Both the position numbers and the translations under genes were made by a program. From a virus, in the IMG/VR virus record IMGVR_UViG_3300002835_000289, positions 1 through 49,966 of that record: DNA of 49,966 nt; one strand, written 5' to 3'. The notes beneath the pieces were generated by a model. That model did not search any database. It was given only the letters and a program-made list of their open reading frames with translations, and was not told where the DNA came from. Position 1 is the stretch's first letter. Each line of letters opens with the position of its first letter. Of this stretch, positions 16,641 through 22,591 are shown in pieces.

Positions 16641-17414
16641 TTAAAAATTTGTTTCAATGGCTTTAAATATTTGATATGGTATTTCTGGAATTACGGCATT
16701 TCCGAATCCATGTATAAGTTCTTTATCCAGTTCTTTGGAAAACCCATCATCCATTCGTACATTTTCATAGCTTGAATTGCTGTTAAACCGTTTAAGTGGA
16801 ATTGATATAGGGATTTGTCTTGGTGACCGTTCCGATAATACTTTTTGTAAGATTCCACCTTGCTCAATAATATTTTTCCATCGCTTGACGCGGGAGTAGG
16901 CCACTCCGTAAATTCTTTCTCTGCGGTGCGGAAATCCGAATTGGGTAGCATAAAACAATCTCCATTCACAATCATACCCGAGCTTGTAAAGGTCGCAAAG
17001 GACAACTTCGAATCCTCTACTAAGGAGCATTGGGCTGTTTTCAAAGACAATGATTCCAGGTCTAATTTCCCCAACCAAACGCGCATATTCTTTCCATAAC
17101 CCCGACCTTTGGCCTTTGATACTCTTTGCCCCCCCCCCTTTCTTTGATTGATTGGCAATTGATAAGTCTTGACATGGAAATCCTCCTGAAAGAATGTCAA
17201 TTGATGATTTATATTTTTTTCCATTAAATTTTTGTATATCTCCATAACTATCAGTATTAGGAAAATTTCTTTTTAATATTTCTTGTTTGCCCGGTATCCA
17301 TTCACAATGAAAAACATTATTCCATCCCATCCATTCAGCTGCTAAATCAAATCCGCCTATACCAGAAAATAGCGAACCATGATTTAATATTTTCTTTTGT
17401 CCTGAGTTTGCCAT
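16641..17414 (-). CDS. C5 cytosine DNA methyltransferase
   Basis: 257 residues with the family motifs in order: SLFSGIGGFDLA (I, about 14-25), GGFPCQDLS with catalytic Cys81 (IV), FENSPMLL (VI; the usual ENV is ENS here), FGFPHRRERIYGVA (VIII) and GFGNAVIPEIPYQIF (X). It methylates cytosine in a sequence-specific site, presumably to protect phage DNA from host restriction. The target recognition region is short. A G10 tract encodes Gly93-Gly95, and a second long frame overlaps residues 57-241. The start overlaps the 77-residue gene by 31 bases. Confidence 0.92.
   Translation of the reverse strand: MANSGQKKILNHGSLFSGIGGFDLAAEWMGWNNVFHCEWIPGKQEILKRNFPNTDSYGDIQKFNGKKYKSSIDILSGGFPCQDLSIANQSKKGGGAKSIKGQRSGLWKEYARLVGEIRPGIIVFENSPMLLSRGFEVVLCDLYKLGYDCEWRLFYATQFGFPHRRERIYGVAYSRVKRWKNIIEQGGILQKVLSERSPRQIPISIPLKRFNSNSSYENVRMDDGFSKELDKELIHGFGNAVIPEIPYQIFKAIETNF
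16691..17245 (-). CDS. Overlapping +1 frame inside the methyltransferase gene
   Basis: 184 codons without a stop, +1 relative to the methyltransferase and entirely inside it. Its translation carries the signature of a phage protein family often annotated separately or as methylase-related: QLTFFQEDFHVKTY, SLSLKTAQCSL, SSGMIVNGDCFMLP, EWPTPASSDGK and EWMMGFPKNWI. These motifs lie exactly over the methyltransferase motifs PCQ, ENS, the segment before FGFPHRRER, the AYSR region and the DDGF region. Either this is a real overprinted gene or the family itself is a frame-shadow of methyltransferase genes; the sequence alone does not decide. Confidence 0.35.
   Translation of the reverse strand: MEIYKNLMEKNINHQLTFFQEDFHVKTYQLPINQRKGGGQRVSKAKGRGYGKNMRVWLGKLDLESLSLKTAQCSLVEDSKLSFATFTSSGMIVNGDCFMLPNSDFRTAEKEFTEWPTPASSDGKILLSKVESYKKYYRNGHQDKSLYQFHLNGLTAIQAMKMYEWMMGFPKNWIKNLYMDSEMP
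17129..17138 (-). repeat. G10 tract in the C5 methyltransferase gene
   Basis: Ten consecutive C on the plus strand (G on the coding strand), exceptional in AT-rich DNA. It lies 11 codons after the catalytic Cys. With ten G the frame is intact; loss of one G would carry translation from the methyltransferase into the overlapping +1 frame. Confidence 0.85.
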
Positions 17415-17617
17415 TCTTTTTGCATTTGTTTTACACGTTCTTCAATCTCTGCCCTTTGCTCTGGGTACTTTTTCCAAAAGAATCGTTCACGTTCTAAGCG
17501 ATAAGCGCGTAAGGCATCAGGTTCTCGGTAAGGCTTCGGCTTTGCTTTATAGCTTTGTACCTTACCAAGTTCCTGCGCATCGCCTTGGCCATTGGTTTTA
17601 ATCAGTTTTTTTGCCAT
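17384..17617 (-). CDS. Small basic hypothetical protein
   Basis: 77 residues, strongly basic and helical (ALRAYRLERERFFWKKYPEQRAEIEERVKQM). No family recognised. It lies between the tiny conserved ORF and the methyltransferase, overlapping both. It has no counterpart in unit B, where the tiny ORF runs directly into the adenine or N4-cytosine methylase. Confidence 0.6.
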   Translation of the reverse strand: MAKKLIKTNGQGDAQELGKVQSYKAKPKPYREPDALRAYRLERERFFWKKYPEQRAEIEERVKQMQKEWQTQDKRKY

Positions 17618-17720
17618 AATAACTTAGCAAAGCATCATAAATATCATCAATACTATATTTCATTAATGATCTCCTTCTAAAAAAGTCCAATAATATTTTT
17701 TGGTGTTTGTGGTTAAACAT
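17598..17720 (-). CDS. Tiny conserved ORF downstream of the HTH gene (unit A)
   Basis: 40 codons beginning MFNHKHQKILLDFFRRRSL and continuing MKYSIDDIYDALLSYYGKK. Unit B has a 38-codon counterpart at 46721-46837 (MFNHLHHRILMDFFRKRSL, MKYKIEDICEAIMSYYEKC) at the same place. Substitutions that keep the protein pattern in otherwise diverged DNA argue for coding. It overlaps the stop of the HTH gene (ATGTTTAA) and the start of the next gene. Function unknown. Confidence 0.6.
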   Translation of the reverse strand: MFNHKHQKILLDFFRRRSLMKYSIDDIYDALLSYYGKKTD

Positions 17721-17967
17721 TAGATTGTAGAGTTAAAATTATCGGGTTATCTATTTTTTTATAAAACCAGTACTTAGTCATCCAGTCGGCAATAGTCGGC
17801 ATTGGAAAATTTAGGTTTTTGGCGGCAAGTACCGGAGGCAAATTATTTCCTATGCAATATTCTAATGCTAAACCTATGGCTTTTTTTGAGTGACGATTGC
17901 CATATCGTTTACCCCTGCCTTCAATATTTAAAGGCAGGGGGGATTGGTTAGAAAGGCAAATCATCAT
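17713..17967 (-). CDS. HTH DNA-binding protein (unit A)
   Basis: 84 residues from the ATG at 17967. GRGKRYGNRHSKKAIGLALEYC is followed by NNLPPVLAAKNLNFPMPTIADWMTKYWFYKK, a helix-turn-helix-like segment (AAKNLNFPMPTIADWM). The longer open frame to 18054 overlaps the SSB gene and is not supported by the unit B homologue (46830-47075, 81 residues). Probably an early regulator or a DNA-recognition partner of the neighbouring methylase. Confidence 0.62.
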   Translation of the reverse strand: MMICLSNQSPLPLNIEGRGKRYGNRHSKKAIGLALEYCIGNNLPPVLAAKNLNFPMPTIADWMTKYWFYKKIDNPIILTLQSNV

Positions 17968-18241
17968 CTTTTGCGTTTGATTTCTGCGCTGGTGCAGCTT
18001 TACCGCCATCAGGCAGTTTTGCATTACCGAAATATACCTTATCATCGGCCGCATCCTTTTTGGAGTTTAGCTGAAATGATAGGATATTACCGTATTGATC
18101 TGGTTCATCATTCATCCAGACTGCGATGTTTGCGTAAACTTTTCCGTTTTTTTCGGACTTGTTAAATGCGGAGTGTCCTGCTTTGAAAGCATCTGCGAGA
18201 TCGGTCAAGCATATTGACCCATGCATTGGTTTGTTTGCCAT
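17948..18241 (-). CDS. ssb: Single-stranded DNA-binding protein-like
   Basis: 97 residues. Core beta-rich segment (GKVYANIAVWMNDEPDQYGNILSFQLNS) followed by a Lys/Ala linker and the C-terminal tail DDDLPF, the hallmark of bacterial-type SSB tails that bind partner proteins. It lies in a recombination cluster with an annealing protein and a YqaJ exonuclease, which supports a role on ssDNA. It starts one base beyond the exonuclease stop. Confidence 0.75.
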   Translation of the reverse strand: MANKPMHGSICLTDLADAFKAGHSAFNKSEKNGKVYANIAVWMNDEPDQYGNILSFQLNSKKDAADDKVYFGNAKLPDGGKAAPAQKSNAKDDDLPF

Positions 18242-18897
18242 TAGATTGAGTTTAAAATTGAGTTTAAATATTCAGTTGATTGTTGTATTTTCTTTTCGGC
18301 TTGTTCAATGTCAGCGAACAAATTTGCACGTTCTAAACGAATACGTTTGAATTGATACTTGCCGGGATATTCTGGATGATAGGATACGAAATCGAACCAC
18401 TCGCGCCCGGTTATTATCATGTAACCAATAATCTGCCAGTAACATTCCTTGTAATCATCTTTTAAATCAGTTGTAAGCGAGTGAACCAAATGCGCAGTAA
18501 TTGTATAAGGGCATTTAATTTCAATGCCTCCATCGTCATCTATCAGGCCATCAGGCGAACCGCCGAAGTTATCACCATGCGGAATGTATCCCGATTGGGT
18601 TACCTTTGTCTGAAATACTTCCTCATAAATACCAATAGCGATAGGTTCATGCATTACGCCCCAATCTGTGTACTTGCTTGTGAAATCTTCTTTGGCTGGT
18701 TTGCCGGTTAATTTCTCTGCAATGCACTCCATCACATAAGTAATTGCGCCATCCGATAATTTGCCAGCTTCCTTATCGGCTTTTGCTTTCGGTTCGGTCA
18801 TTAGTCTGTGCAGTTGACTGCAAGAGAACCGCCCCATCCTGGACTTAAGCCATTCTGGGGTGCGCTGGTTTTCGTTTTGTTGTCCGGTGATAATCAT
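18241..18897 (-). CDS. YqaJ/lambda-exo-type exonuclease
   Basis: 218 residues. RTPEWLKSRMGRFSCSQLHRLM, DWGVMHEPIAIGIYEE and FGGSPDGLIDDDGGIEIKCP with Asp (SPDG) and Glu-x-Lys (IEIK) make the PD-(D/E)xK active site of the YqaJ/lambda exonuclease family. It resects double-stranded ends to give ssDNA for the annealing protein encoded directly upstream (4-base overlap). This two-gene recombination pair is common in phages. Confidence 0.9.
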   Translation of the reverse strand: MIITGQQNENQRTPEWLKSRMGRFSCSQLHRLMTEPKAKADKEAGKLSDGAITYVMECIAEKLTGKPAKEDFTSKYTDWGVMHEPIAIGIYEEVFQTKVTQSGYIPHGDNFGGSPDGLIDDDGGIEIKCPYTITAHLVHSLTTDLKDDYKECYWQIIGYMIITGREWFDFVSYHPEYPGKYQFKRIRLERANLFADIEQAEKKIQQSTEYLNSILNSI

Positions 18898-19418
18898 GAT
18901 TGTGAGGCTTTAATGTCATCCATTGGTACATCCTTAGAGTACATTCCGTTAAACTCAACTTCAGATCCGCCATCGGTAAAGATTTTACCAAGTTTTGAAG
19001 CTGCATTTTTTAAGGCCAAACTTTCGGCAGCCGGTGCATTTTTCTGAATTGCGTCTTGAATAATGTTTTCAATCTGCATCGGCGTAGATCCTGACTTTAA
19101 CTGTATTGGCCAAGCACCAACGCCGTCCACATTCCGGGTGCGCCCGGTGATGGGATTAATTACAGATAACGTTCCAAATACTAAAACAGAATTAGCCATA
19201 ATTTGAACATTTTTAATTGCCCAATCGTAATCCTGAAAAATAGTGATTAGACTATTCTTTACCCGATCAATAGGCTGGTAGGTAATACCTTTGTGAACGG
19301 ATAACCACGATTGAGGCGGTGTACTGCTCAGTAAGGTGTTTAAACTATCCATTTTTACGGATAGTCCCAAATCTTTGACTATTGCAGGGAGATTTGGTTT
19401 TTTGTTTTCTGTACTCAT
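18894..19418 (-). CDS. Rad52/Sak-like single-strand annealing protein
   Basis: 174 residues. QSWLSVHKGITYQPIDRVKNSL and YDWAIKNVQIMANSVLVFGTLS resemble the core of Rad52/Sak-type annealing proteins, and ESLALKNAASKLGKIFTD is the typical helix near the end of that fold. Neighbouring YqaJ exonuclease and SSB make a complete phage recombination set. Its leader carries a strong hairpin with possible pseudoknot pairing. RecT- or ERF-type assignment is less likely from the motif order. Confidence 0.68.
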   Translation of the reverse strand: MSTENKKPNLPAIVKDLGLSVKMDSLNTLLSSTPPQSWLSVHKGITYQPIDRVKNSLITIFQDYDWAIKNVQIMANSVLVFGTLSVINPITGRTRNVDGVGAWPIQLKSGSTPMQIENIIQDAIQKNAPAAESLALKNAASKLGKIFTDGGSEVEFNGMYSKDVPMDDIKASQS

Positions 19419-19507
19419 AAAAATAAAAATGCCTTATTGTGGGTTTGGACTGGAAGATCCGCCCCCATAATAAGGCTCTTAAGATGTTTTTAATACCGCT
19501 TCCAGTC
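19419..19507 (-). promoter_or_regulatory. Hairpin/pseudoknot leader of the recombination operon
   Basis: On the minus strand GCCTTATTATGGGGG pairs with CCCACAATAAGGC (plus 19431-19476) and is followed by ATTTTTATTTTTATG at the start codon. The loop (plus 19448-19456, GACTGGAAG) is perfectly complementary over 9 bases to plus 19499-19507 (CTTCCAGTC), upstream in the transcript. Two mutually dependent pairings suggest an attenuator or a structured regulatory RNA. Confidence 0.5.
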
Positions 19508-19530
19508 GGTTTATCTAAATTAAAAAAATA

Positions 19531-19662
19531 TTATCTTACTTCCAAATAAAATCTGACAAATATTTCAGCGACAAAAAACAAAGCAAGTAACAACATCGAA
19601 AACATGACTGCCCAAAACAAAACGTCCTTATTTGGTTCTGGATCTTCGTGGAAGTGCATCAT
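19531..19662 (-). CDS. Small membrane protein
   Basis: 43 codons: a short acidic start (MMHFHEDPEPNKD) followed by one hydrophobic helix (VLFWAVMFSMLLLALFFVAE). ATGA overlap with the stop of the upstream gene supports coupling. Function unknown; it sits just before the structured leader of the annealing gene. Confidence 0.55.
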   Translation of the reverse strand: MMHFHEDPEPNKDVLFWAVMFSMLLLALFFVAEIFVRFYLEVR

Positions 19663-19850
19663 GTTATTGAAATTTTACGGATGATTTTACCCCACATTCG
19701 CATTTTTATAATTTCGTTCTGAATATAAAAATGCCATTGATTAAATTGGTCGGAGTGTATCTCCCTAGTCTTGTGAACCGGCATGCCATCCTTCCAAGTG
19801 ATACGCTCACCACTTGGAAGGGTTGTTGTTTTGATTAATAATGTTTTCAT
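19659..19850 (-). CDS. Small hypothetical protein
   Basis: 63 residues (MKTLLIKTTTLPSGERITWK start), no recognised family. Overlaps of 4 bases on both sides place it firmly in the early operon of unit A. Confidence 0.55.
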   Translation of the reverse strand: MKTLLIKTTTLPSGERITWKDGMPVHKTREIHSDQFNQWHFYIQNEIIKMRMWGKIIRKISIT

Positions 19851-20065
19851 TTTTCGTTGAATAAGTTTATAATTTCGGTAATTCCTGAATTTTTAAGATT
19901 CAGATACAATGCCAAAGAGCCGACAGTTCCGTAGCGTAAATCTAAAATAGAACTTTCTTGCTTAAGTTCCTCAATGATTGCTGGAATAGCACTTGAATAA
20001 AACTTAGCTTTATGTTGTAATAAAGCCTTGTACTCAGGCTTCAATCTTTCAAATAGATTATTCAT
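19847..20065 (-). CDS. Small helical hypothetical protein
   Basis: 72 residues from MNNLFERLKPEYK. Predicted helical with no known motif. A much longer open frame extends to 20332 but lies over the zinc-finger gene and has an unnatural composition, so the start at 20065 overlapping the previous stop is used. Confidence 0.58.
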   Translation of the reverse strand: MNNLFERLKPEYKALLQHKAKFYSSAIPAIIEELKQESSILDLRYGTVGSLALYLNLKNSGITEIINLFNEK

Positions 20066-20339
20066 TTTCTTCGTCCCTCCTTCTGTCGTACTTTTCATGT
20101 TCGTGGTTGCTTTCGATTTCAATCTCTCCTTCGCCTTTACATTCATCGCAAGTATCTGTATAAATATTGCAAGTCTTAAGGCACTCCTGGCAGACTTCAT
20201 CAATAACTTGAACATCGCAGCATTTAGAAAATTCAATCTTACCTGAGCCATAGCAACATTCACAGTCCTTAATGCTAATGTTTTCGTTTCTGTCAAATTG
20301 CGCCTCGTGCAATCTTTCATAGTATTCGTCAAAGTTCAT
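20058..20339 (-). CDS. DnaJ-type zinc-finger protein
   Basis: 93 residues. Cys motifs CECCYGSGK, CCDVQVIDEVCQEC and CDECKGEGE resemble the CxxCxGxG repeats of the DnaJ central domain. No J-domain. Phage early zinc-finger proteins of this sort often act as small regulators or partners of host factors, but the role is not visible. ATGA overlap with the membrane peptide upstream. Confidence 0.65.
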   Translation of the reverse strand: MNFDEYYERLHEAQFDRNENISIKDCECCYGSGKIEFSKCCDVQVIDEVCQECLKTCNIYTDTCDECKGEGEIEIESNHEHEKYDRRRDEENE

Positions 20340-20425
20340 TTTAGTTTGTTAGTTAAATAGTCACATAATCCAGCTAATCCAATCAGGAGAGCTGCCATAA
20401 TAATAAAAAAGATGAAAATTTCCAT
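20336..20425 (-). CDS. 29-residue membrane peptide
   Basis: Starts MEIFIFFIIMAALLIG and ends in a short polar tail; one clear transmembrane helix. Its TGA overlaps the next ATG (ATGA). First gene of the leftward early operon, about 25 bases from a TATATTTG box. Such tiny early membrane peptides may alter host membrane or immunity, which is only a guess. Confidence 0.5.
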   Translation of the reverse strand: MEIFIFFIIMAALLIGLAGLCDYLTNKLK

Positions 20426-20449
20426 AATCGTTTTGTGTTTTGGTATGGC

Positions 20450-20457
20450 CAAATATA
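20450..20457 (-). promoter_or_regulatory. Leftward early promoter, -7 box
   Basis: TATATTTG on the minus strand (plus CAAATATA) fits the TAnnTTTG consensus of Bacteroidota; no good TTTG at -33. It is the only such box found upstream of the early operon that begins at 20425. Confidence 0.45.
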
Positions 20458-20526
20458 AAGTTAATATTTGTAATTAAAAATTATTTTAATATTTTTTTTA
20501 TTTATTTTAATTCTAATAAAATTTAT

Positions 20527-20534
20527 TATATTTG
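20527..20534 (+). promoter_or_regulatory. Rightward promoter of the regulator gene, -7 box
   Basis: TATATTTG 17 bases before the ATG at 20551, so the leader would be only about 10 bases. The -33 region is not convincing. Together with the box at 20450 it makes a divergent control region of about 85 bases that a ribbon-helix-helix repressor could cover. Confidence 0.5.
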
Positions 20535-20550
20535 TAGAAATAAAAAACAC

Positions 20551-20703
20551 ATGACAGAAAAACTAAAATCAATTCCGGTCTACTTGACCGATGAAAAGCG
20601 AGCCGCTTTAAAAACTATTAGCAAAAGTAAACGCATTGCCCAGACTCGATTAATCGAGCAGGAGATTGACAAATTATTAAAAAGAGAGGGGTTTAAATTA
20701 TGA
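20551..20703 (+). CDS. Ribbon-helix-helix regulator
   Basis: 50 residues (MTEKLKSIPVYLTDEKRAAL, then helix-turn-helix-like KSKRIAQTRLIEQEIDKLLK). Short strand followed by two helices is the CopG/Arc/MetJ pattern. Lies at the divergent promoter region, so it probably represses its own and the leftward early promoter. The frame is open further upstream, but the promoter overlaps that part. Confidence 0.68.
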   Translation: MTEKLKSIPVYLTDEKRAALKTISKSKRIAQTRLIEQEIDKLLKREGFKL

Positions 20704-20804
20704 AACAGTTACAAACACAAGAGGTTTTTAAATGGATTATTGCAGCTGCAGTATTATCCTACATCATTTTTGCAATTATTAAAGCATTTGAAAATTTATT
20801 ATGA
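20700..20804 (+). CDS. 34-residue membrane peptide
   Basis: MKQLQTQEVFKW followed by the hydrophobic helix IIAAAVLSYIIFAIIKAF. Starts in the stop of the regulator (ATGA) and ends in the start of the next gene. Function unknown. Confidence 0.5.
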   Translation: MKQLQTQEVFKWIIAAAVLSYIIFAIIKAFENLL

Positions 20805-21028
20805 AACAGACAGCAGTAGAATGGTTTTTTAATGAATTACAAAGAATGCAATACTTTATAGGTAATGATATGGTAGAAGCATATAACCAAGCCAAAGAAA
20901 TGGAAAAGCAACAGATGTTTGAATACATTAAAAATAATTATTGTATAGGAAATAAAAGTTTAGAATTTCATAGATTAGAATTTGAACAATACTACAACAA
21001 AACATTTAAAGAAATAGAAAAATCATGA
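20801..21028 (+). CDS. Conserved small phage protein
   Basis: 75 residues: MKQTAVEWFFNELQRMQYFI followed by helices with AYNQAKEMEKQQMFEYIKN. Resembles small helical proteins widespread in Bacteroidota phages and genomes; no known function. ATGA-coupled to both neighbours. Confidence 0.6.
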   Translation: MKQTAVEWFFNELQRMQYFIGNDMVEAYNQAKEMEKQQMFEYIKNNYCIGNKSLEFHRLEFEQYYNKTFKEIEKS

Positions 21029-21384
21029 AAAAATTTATCCTAATTACAATAAGCTTTGCCTTATTAACACAAATAACACACGCATCAGAGGTGTTTTACA
21101 TGATTAGTAAGAAGACAGATTTGGATTACATAATTAGCTGGATCTTCGCATTTAGTTTGGAATGTTCCATCTTGATATTTACGTTGATTGGCAAAAGAAA
21201 TACCGCAGTATTTTTCGCGCTAATATCATGGACGATTAATTTGCTGTATTATTGGTTTGATTTTGGCTTTACCCAGAATTTTGTTGCTATGAATGTAATA
21301 TCATTAATTATCCCCATAACTATATTATTTTACTCAGAAACGATTGAAACTGATAAACGTAAAAAGATATTTAAAAAGAAATAA
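21025..21384 (+). CDS. Multi-pass membrane protein
   Basis: 119 residues: a signal-like first helix (FILITISFALLTQ), then helices near 35-58, 62-80 and 85-105, and a basic tail. Three or four transmembrane segments. It may be a lysogenic-conversion or superinfection-exclusion protein, as suggested only by position in the accessory block. Confidence 0.55.
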   Translation: MKKFILITISFALLTQITHASEVFYMISKKTDLDYIISWIFAFSLECSILIFTLIGKRNTAVFFALISWTINLLYYWFDFGFTQNFVAMNVISLIIPITILFYSETIETDKRKKIFKKK

Positions 21385-21387
21385 CTA

Positions 21388-21501
21388 ATGATCCTCACCG
21401 CCTTCATATTCATCACTCTAACAATTTACATAACCCTCTTTGTTTTGGTTTGGGGGTGTAGGTTGGTTTGGGGGTTAGTGGTTGCAGTTTTCAAACAATA
21501 A
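21388..21501 (+). CDS. 37-residue membrane peptide
   Basis: MILTAFIFITLTIYITLFVL followed by VWGCRLVWGLVVAVFKQ; nearly entirely hydrophobic. It starts 3 bases after the previous stop. No family recognised. Confidence 0.42.
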   Translation: MILTAFIFITLTIYITLFVLVWGCRLVWGLVVAVFKQ

Positions 21502-21539
21502 AACTTCTGGGCGGAGTTATAAAACCCACAAAAAGTAAA

Positions 21540-21752
21540 ATGAATGATTTCCTTTCAAGGCTTTCAGATGAGAAAAGCCAATTAGACGAAAAGATTGCCA
21601 AATTAGAGGCTTTATCAAAAAGCGATGCTTTCAACGGCATCGACAATGTTCAACGTGGTTTGCTTAAAATCCAATTGAACGCAATGGCTACTTACAGCCA
21701 AATTTTAGATGAACGCTTATGGAGGCTTTCATCTTATGAAAGCGTAAGTTAA
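21540..21752 (+). CDS. Small coiled-coil protein
   Basis: 70 residues: MNDFLSRLSDEKSQLDEKIA and a following helix LLKIQLNAMATYSQILDERL. Two long helices resemble a helical-hairpin family common in Bacteroidota phages and genomes. A longer frame opens at 21468; the internal ATG follows an A-rich leader and gives the natural protein start. Flanked by GGAGTTAT (21513) and ATAACTCC (21803), an inverted pair. Confidence 0.55.
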   Translation: MNDFLSRLSDEKSQLDEKIAKLEALSKSDAFNGIDNVQRGLLKIQLNAMATYSQILDERLWRLSSYESVS

Positions 21753-21802
21753 TTTTTTTGTGGTTCGTAGGATGCTCGGTGTCGGGTGTCCTACGGTTGC
21801 CA

Positions 21803-21838
21803 ATAACTCCCCACTAACCGAAAGTTTATTTCGCATTA
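21803..21838. repeat. Cassette-end repeat, first copy
   Basis: ATAACTCC followed by CTAACCGAAA (21814) and TTTCGCATTA (21829). The 25 bases 21814-21838 match 22608-22632 with two mismatches. Contains a small GAAA/TTTC hairpin. Confidence 0.6.
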
Positions 21839-21877
21839 CAAATTAGTTTGGAAATTAATTAAATCAAAATAAATAAA

Positions 21878-22165
21878 ATGAGAAGCTATAAAAAAGAATT
21901 AGAATTAATCGCCAACGATTTGTTAAATCAAAACGCTGATGCAAAAGGTGATGAGAATAAGCCAAATTATTCCAAAAGAGATTTTATGAACGCTACAATT
22001 ATTTTTCAAACCGCATTGATGGATAAGATGTATGACAATCAAGATTACGATAAAATGGATATTGATAATAGAATGAAGATGGCTGAAAGTTGTGGTTTTG
22101 CATTGAGAAATTTAATCCATACCTATACTGGCTTAGATACCCATAAGATTGAGGAGTTTATTTAG
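21878..22165 (+). CDS. Hypothetical protein of the accessory block
   Basis: 95 residues: MRSYKKELELIANDLLNQNA, then FMNATIIFQTALMDKMYDNQ and RMKMAESCGFALRNLIHTYTG. Mostly helical, acidic. I do not recognise the family. It lies between the two cassette-end repeats. Confidence 0.55.
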   Translation: MRSYKKELELIANDLLNQNADAKGDENKPNYSKRDFMNATIIFQTALMDKMYDNQDYDKMDIDNRMKMAESCGFALRNLIHTYTGLDTHKIEEFI

Positions 22166-22309
22166 GGTTTCCCTAACGTTTGGTGGCTTGGCGAAGTGCC
22201 GCCTTGCAGAATGTTTAATTATAGTACAAAGGCTTGTGGCGGTATTTTGCCAAACTACTGTTATAAGCCGTTTTTTATTGGTTTGGTGTAACAATTTAAT
22301 TCAAAAACA

Positions 22310-22588
22310 ATGTCAAAAAAAATCTTTAAGTATCAATTAGAAACAACGGATATTCAACAAGTAGAAATGCCACAAGGTGCGGAAATACTATGTATCCAAA
22401 CACAAAATGAAACGCCTTGTATTTGGGCTTTAGTAGAACCAAATGCAACTGTAACAAAACGAGCTTTTGAAATATTTGGAACTGGTCATAATGTGCCTGA
22501 AAATGGAAACAGAAAACACATTGGCACATTTCAATTAAATGGTGGCAGTTTAGTGTTTCATTGCTTCGAGTTGTTTGGTCTGTCCTAA
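22310..22588 (+). CDS. DUF7352-like small protein
   Basis: 92 residues: VEMPQGAEILCIQTQNETPCIWALVEP, then IFGTGHNVPENG and HIGTFQLNGGSLVFHCFEL. This matches the small beta-rich family found in many phages and plasmids, function unknown. The 22166-22309 stretch before it holds no gene but contains GTTATAAGCC at 22260, inverted as GGCTTATAAC right after the gene at 22592. Confidence 0.62.
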   Translation: MSKKIFKYQLETTDIQQVEMPQGAEILCIQTQNETPCIWALVEPNATVTKRAFEIFGTGHNVPENGNRKHIGTFQLNGGSLVFHCFELFGLS

Positions 22589-22591
22589 AAT

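Noticed and set aside
17968-18054. N-terminal extension of the HTH protein
   Set aside because: It lies over the SSB coding sequence and the unit B homologue starts at the position equal to about 17967.
20066-20332. 161-codon frame over the zinc-finger gene
   Set aside because: Only the last 72 codons lie outside the zinc-finger gene; the rest is its shadow, with Met/Lys/Ala-rich unnatural composition.
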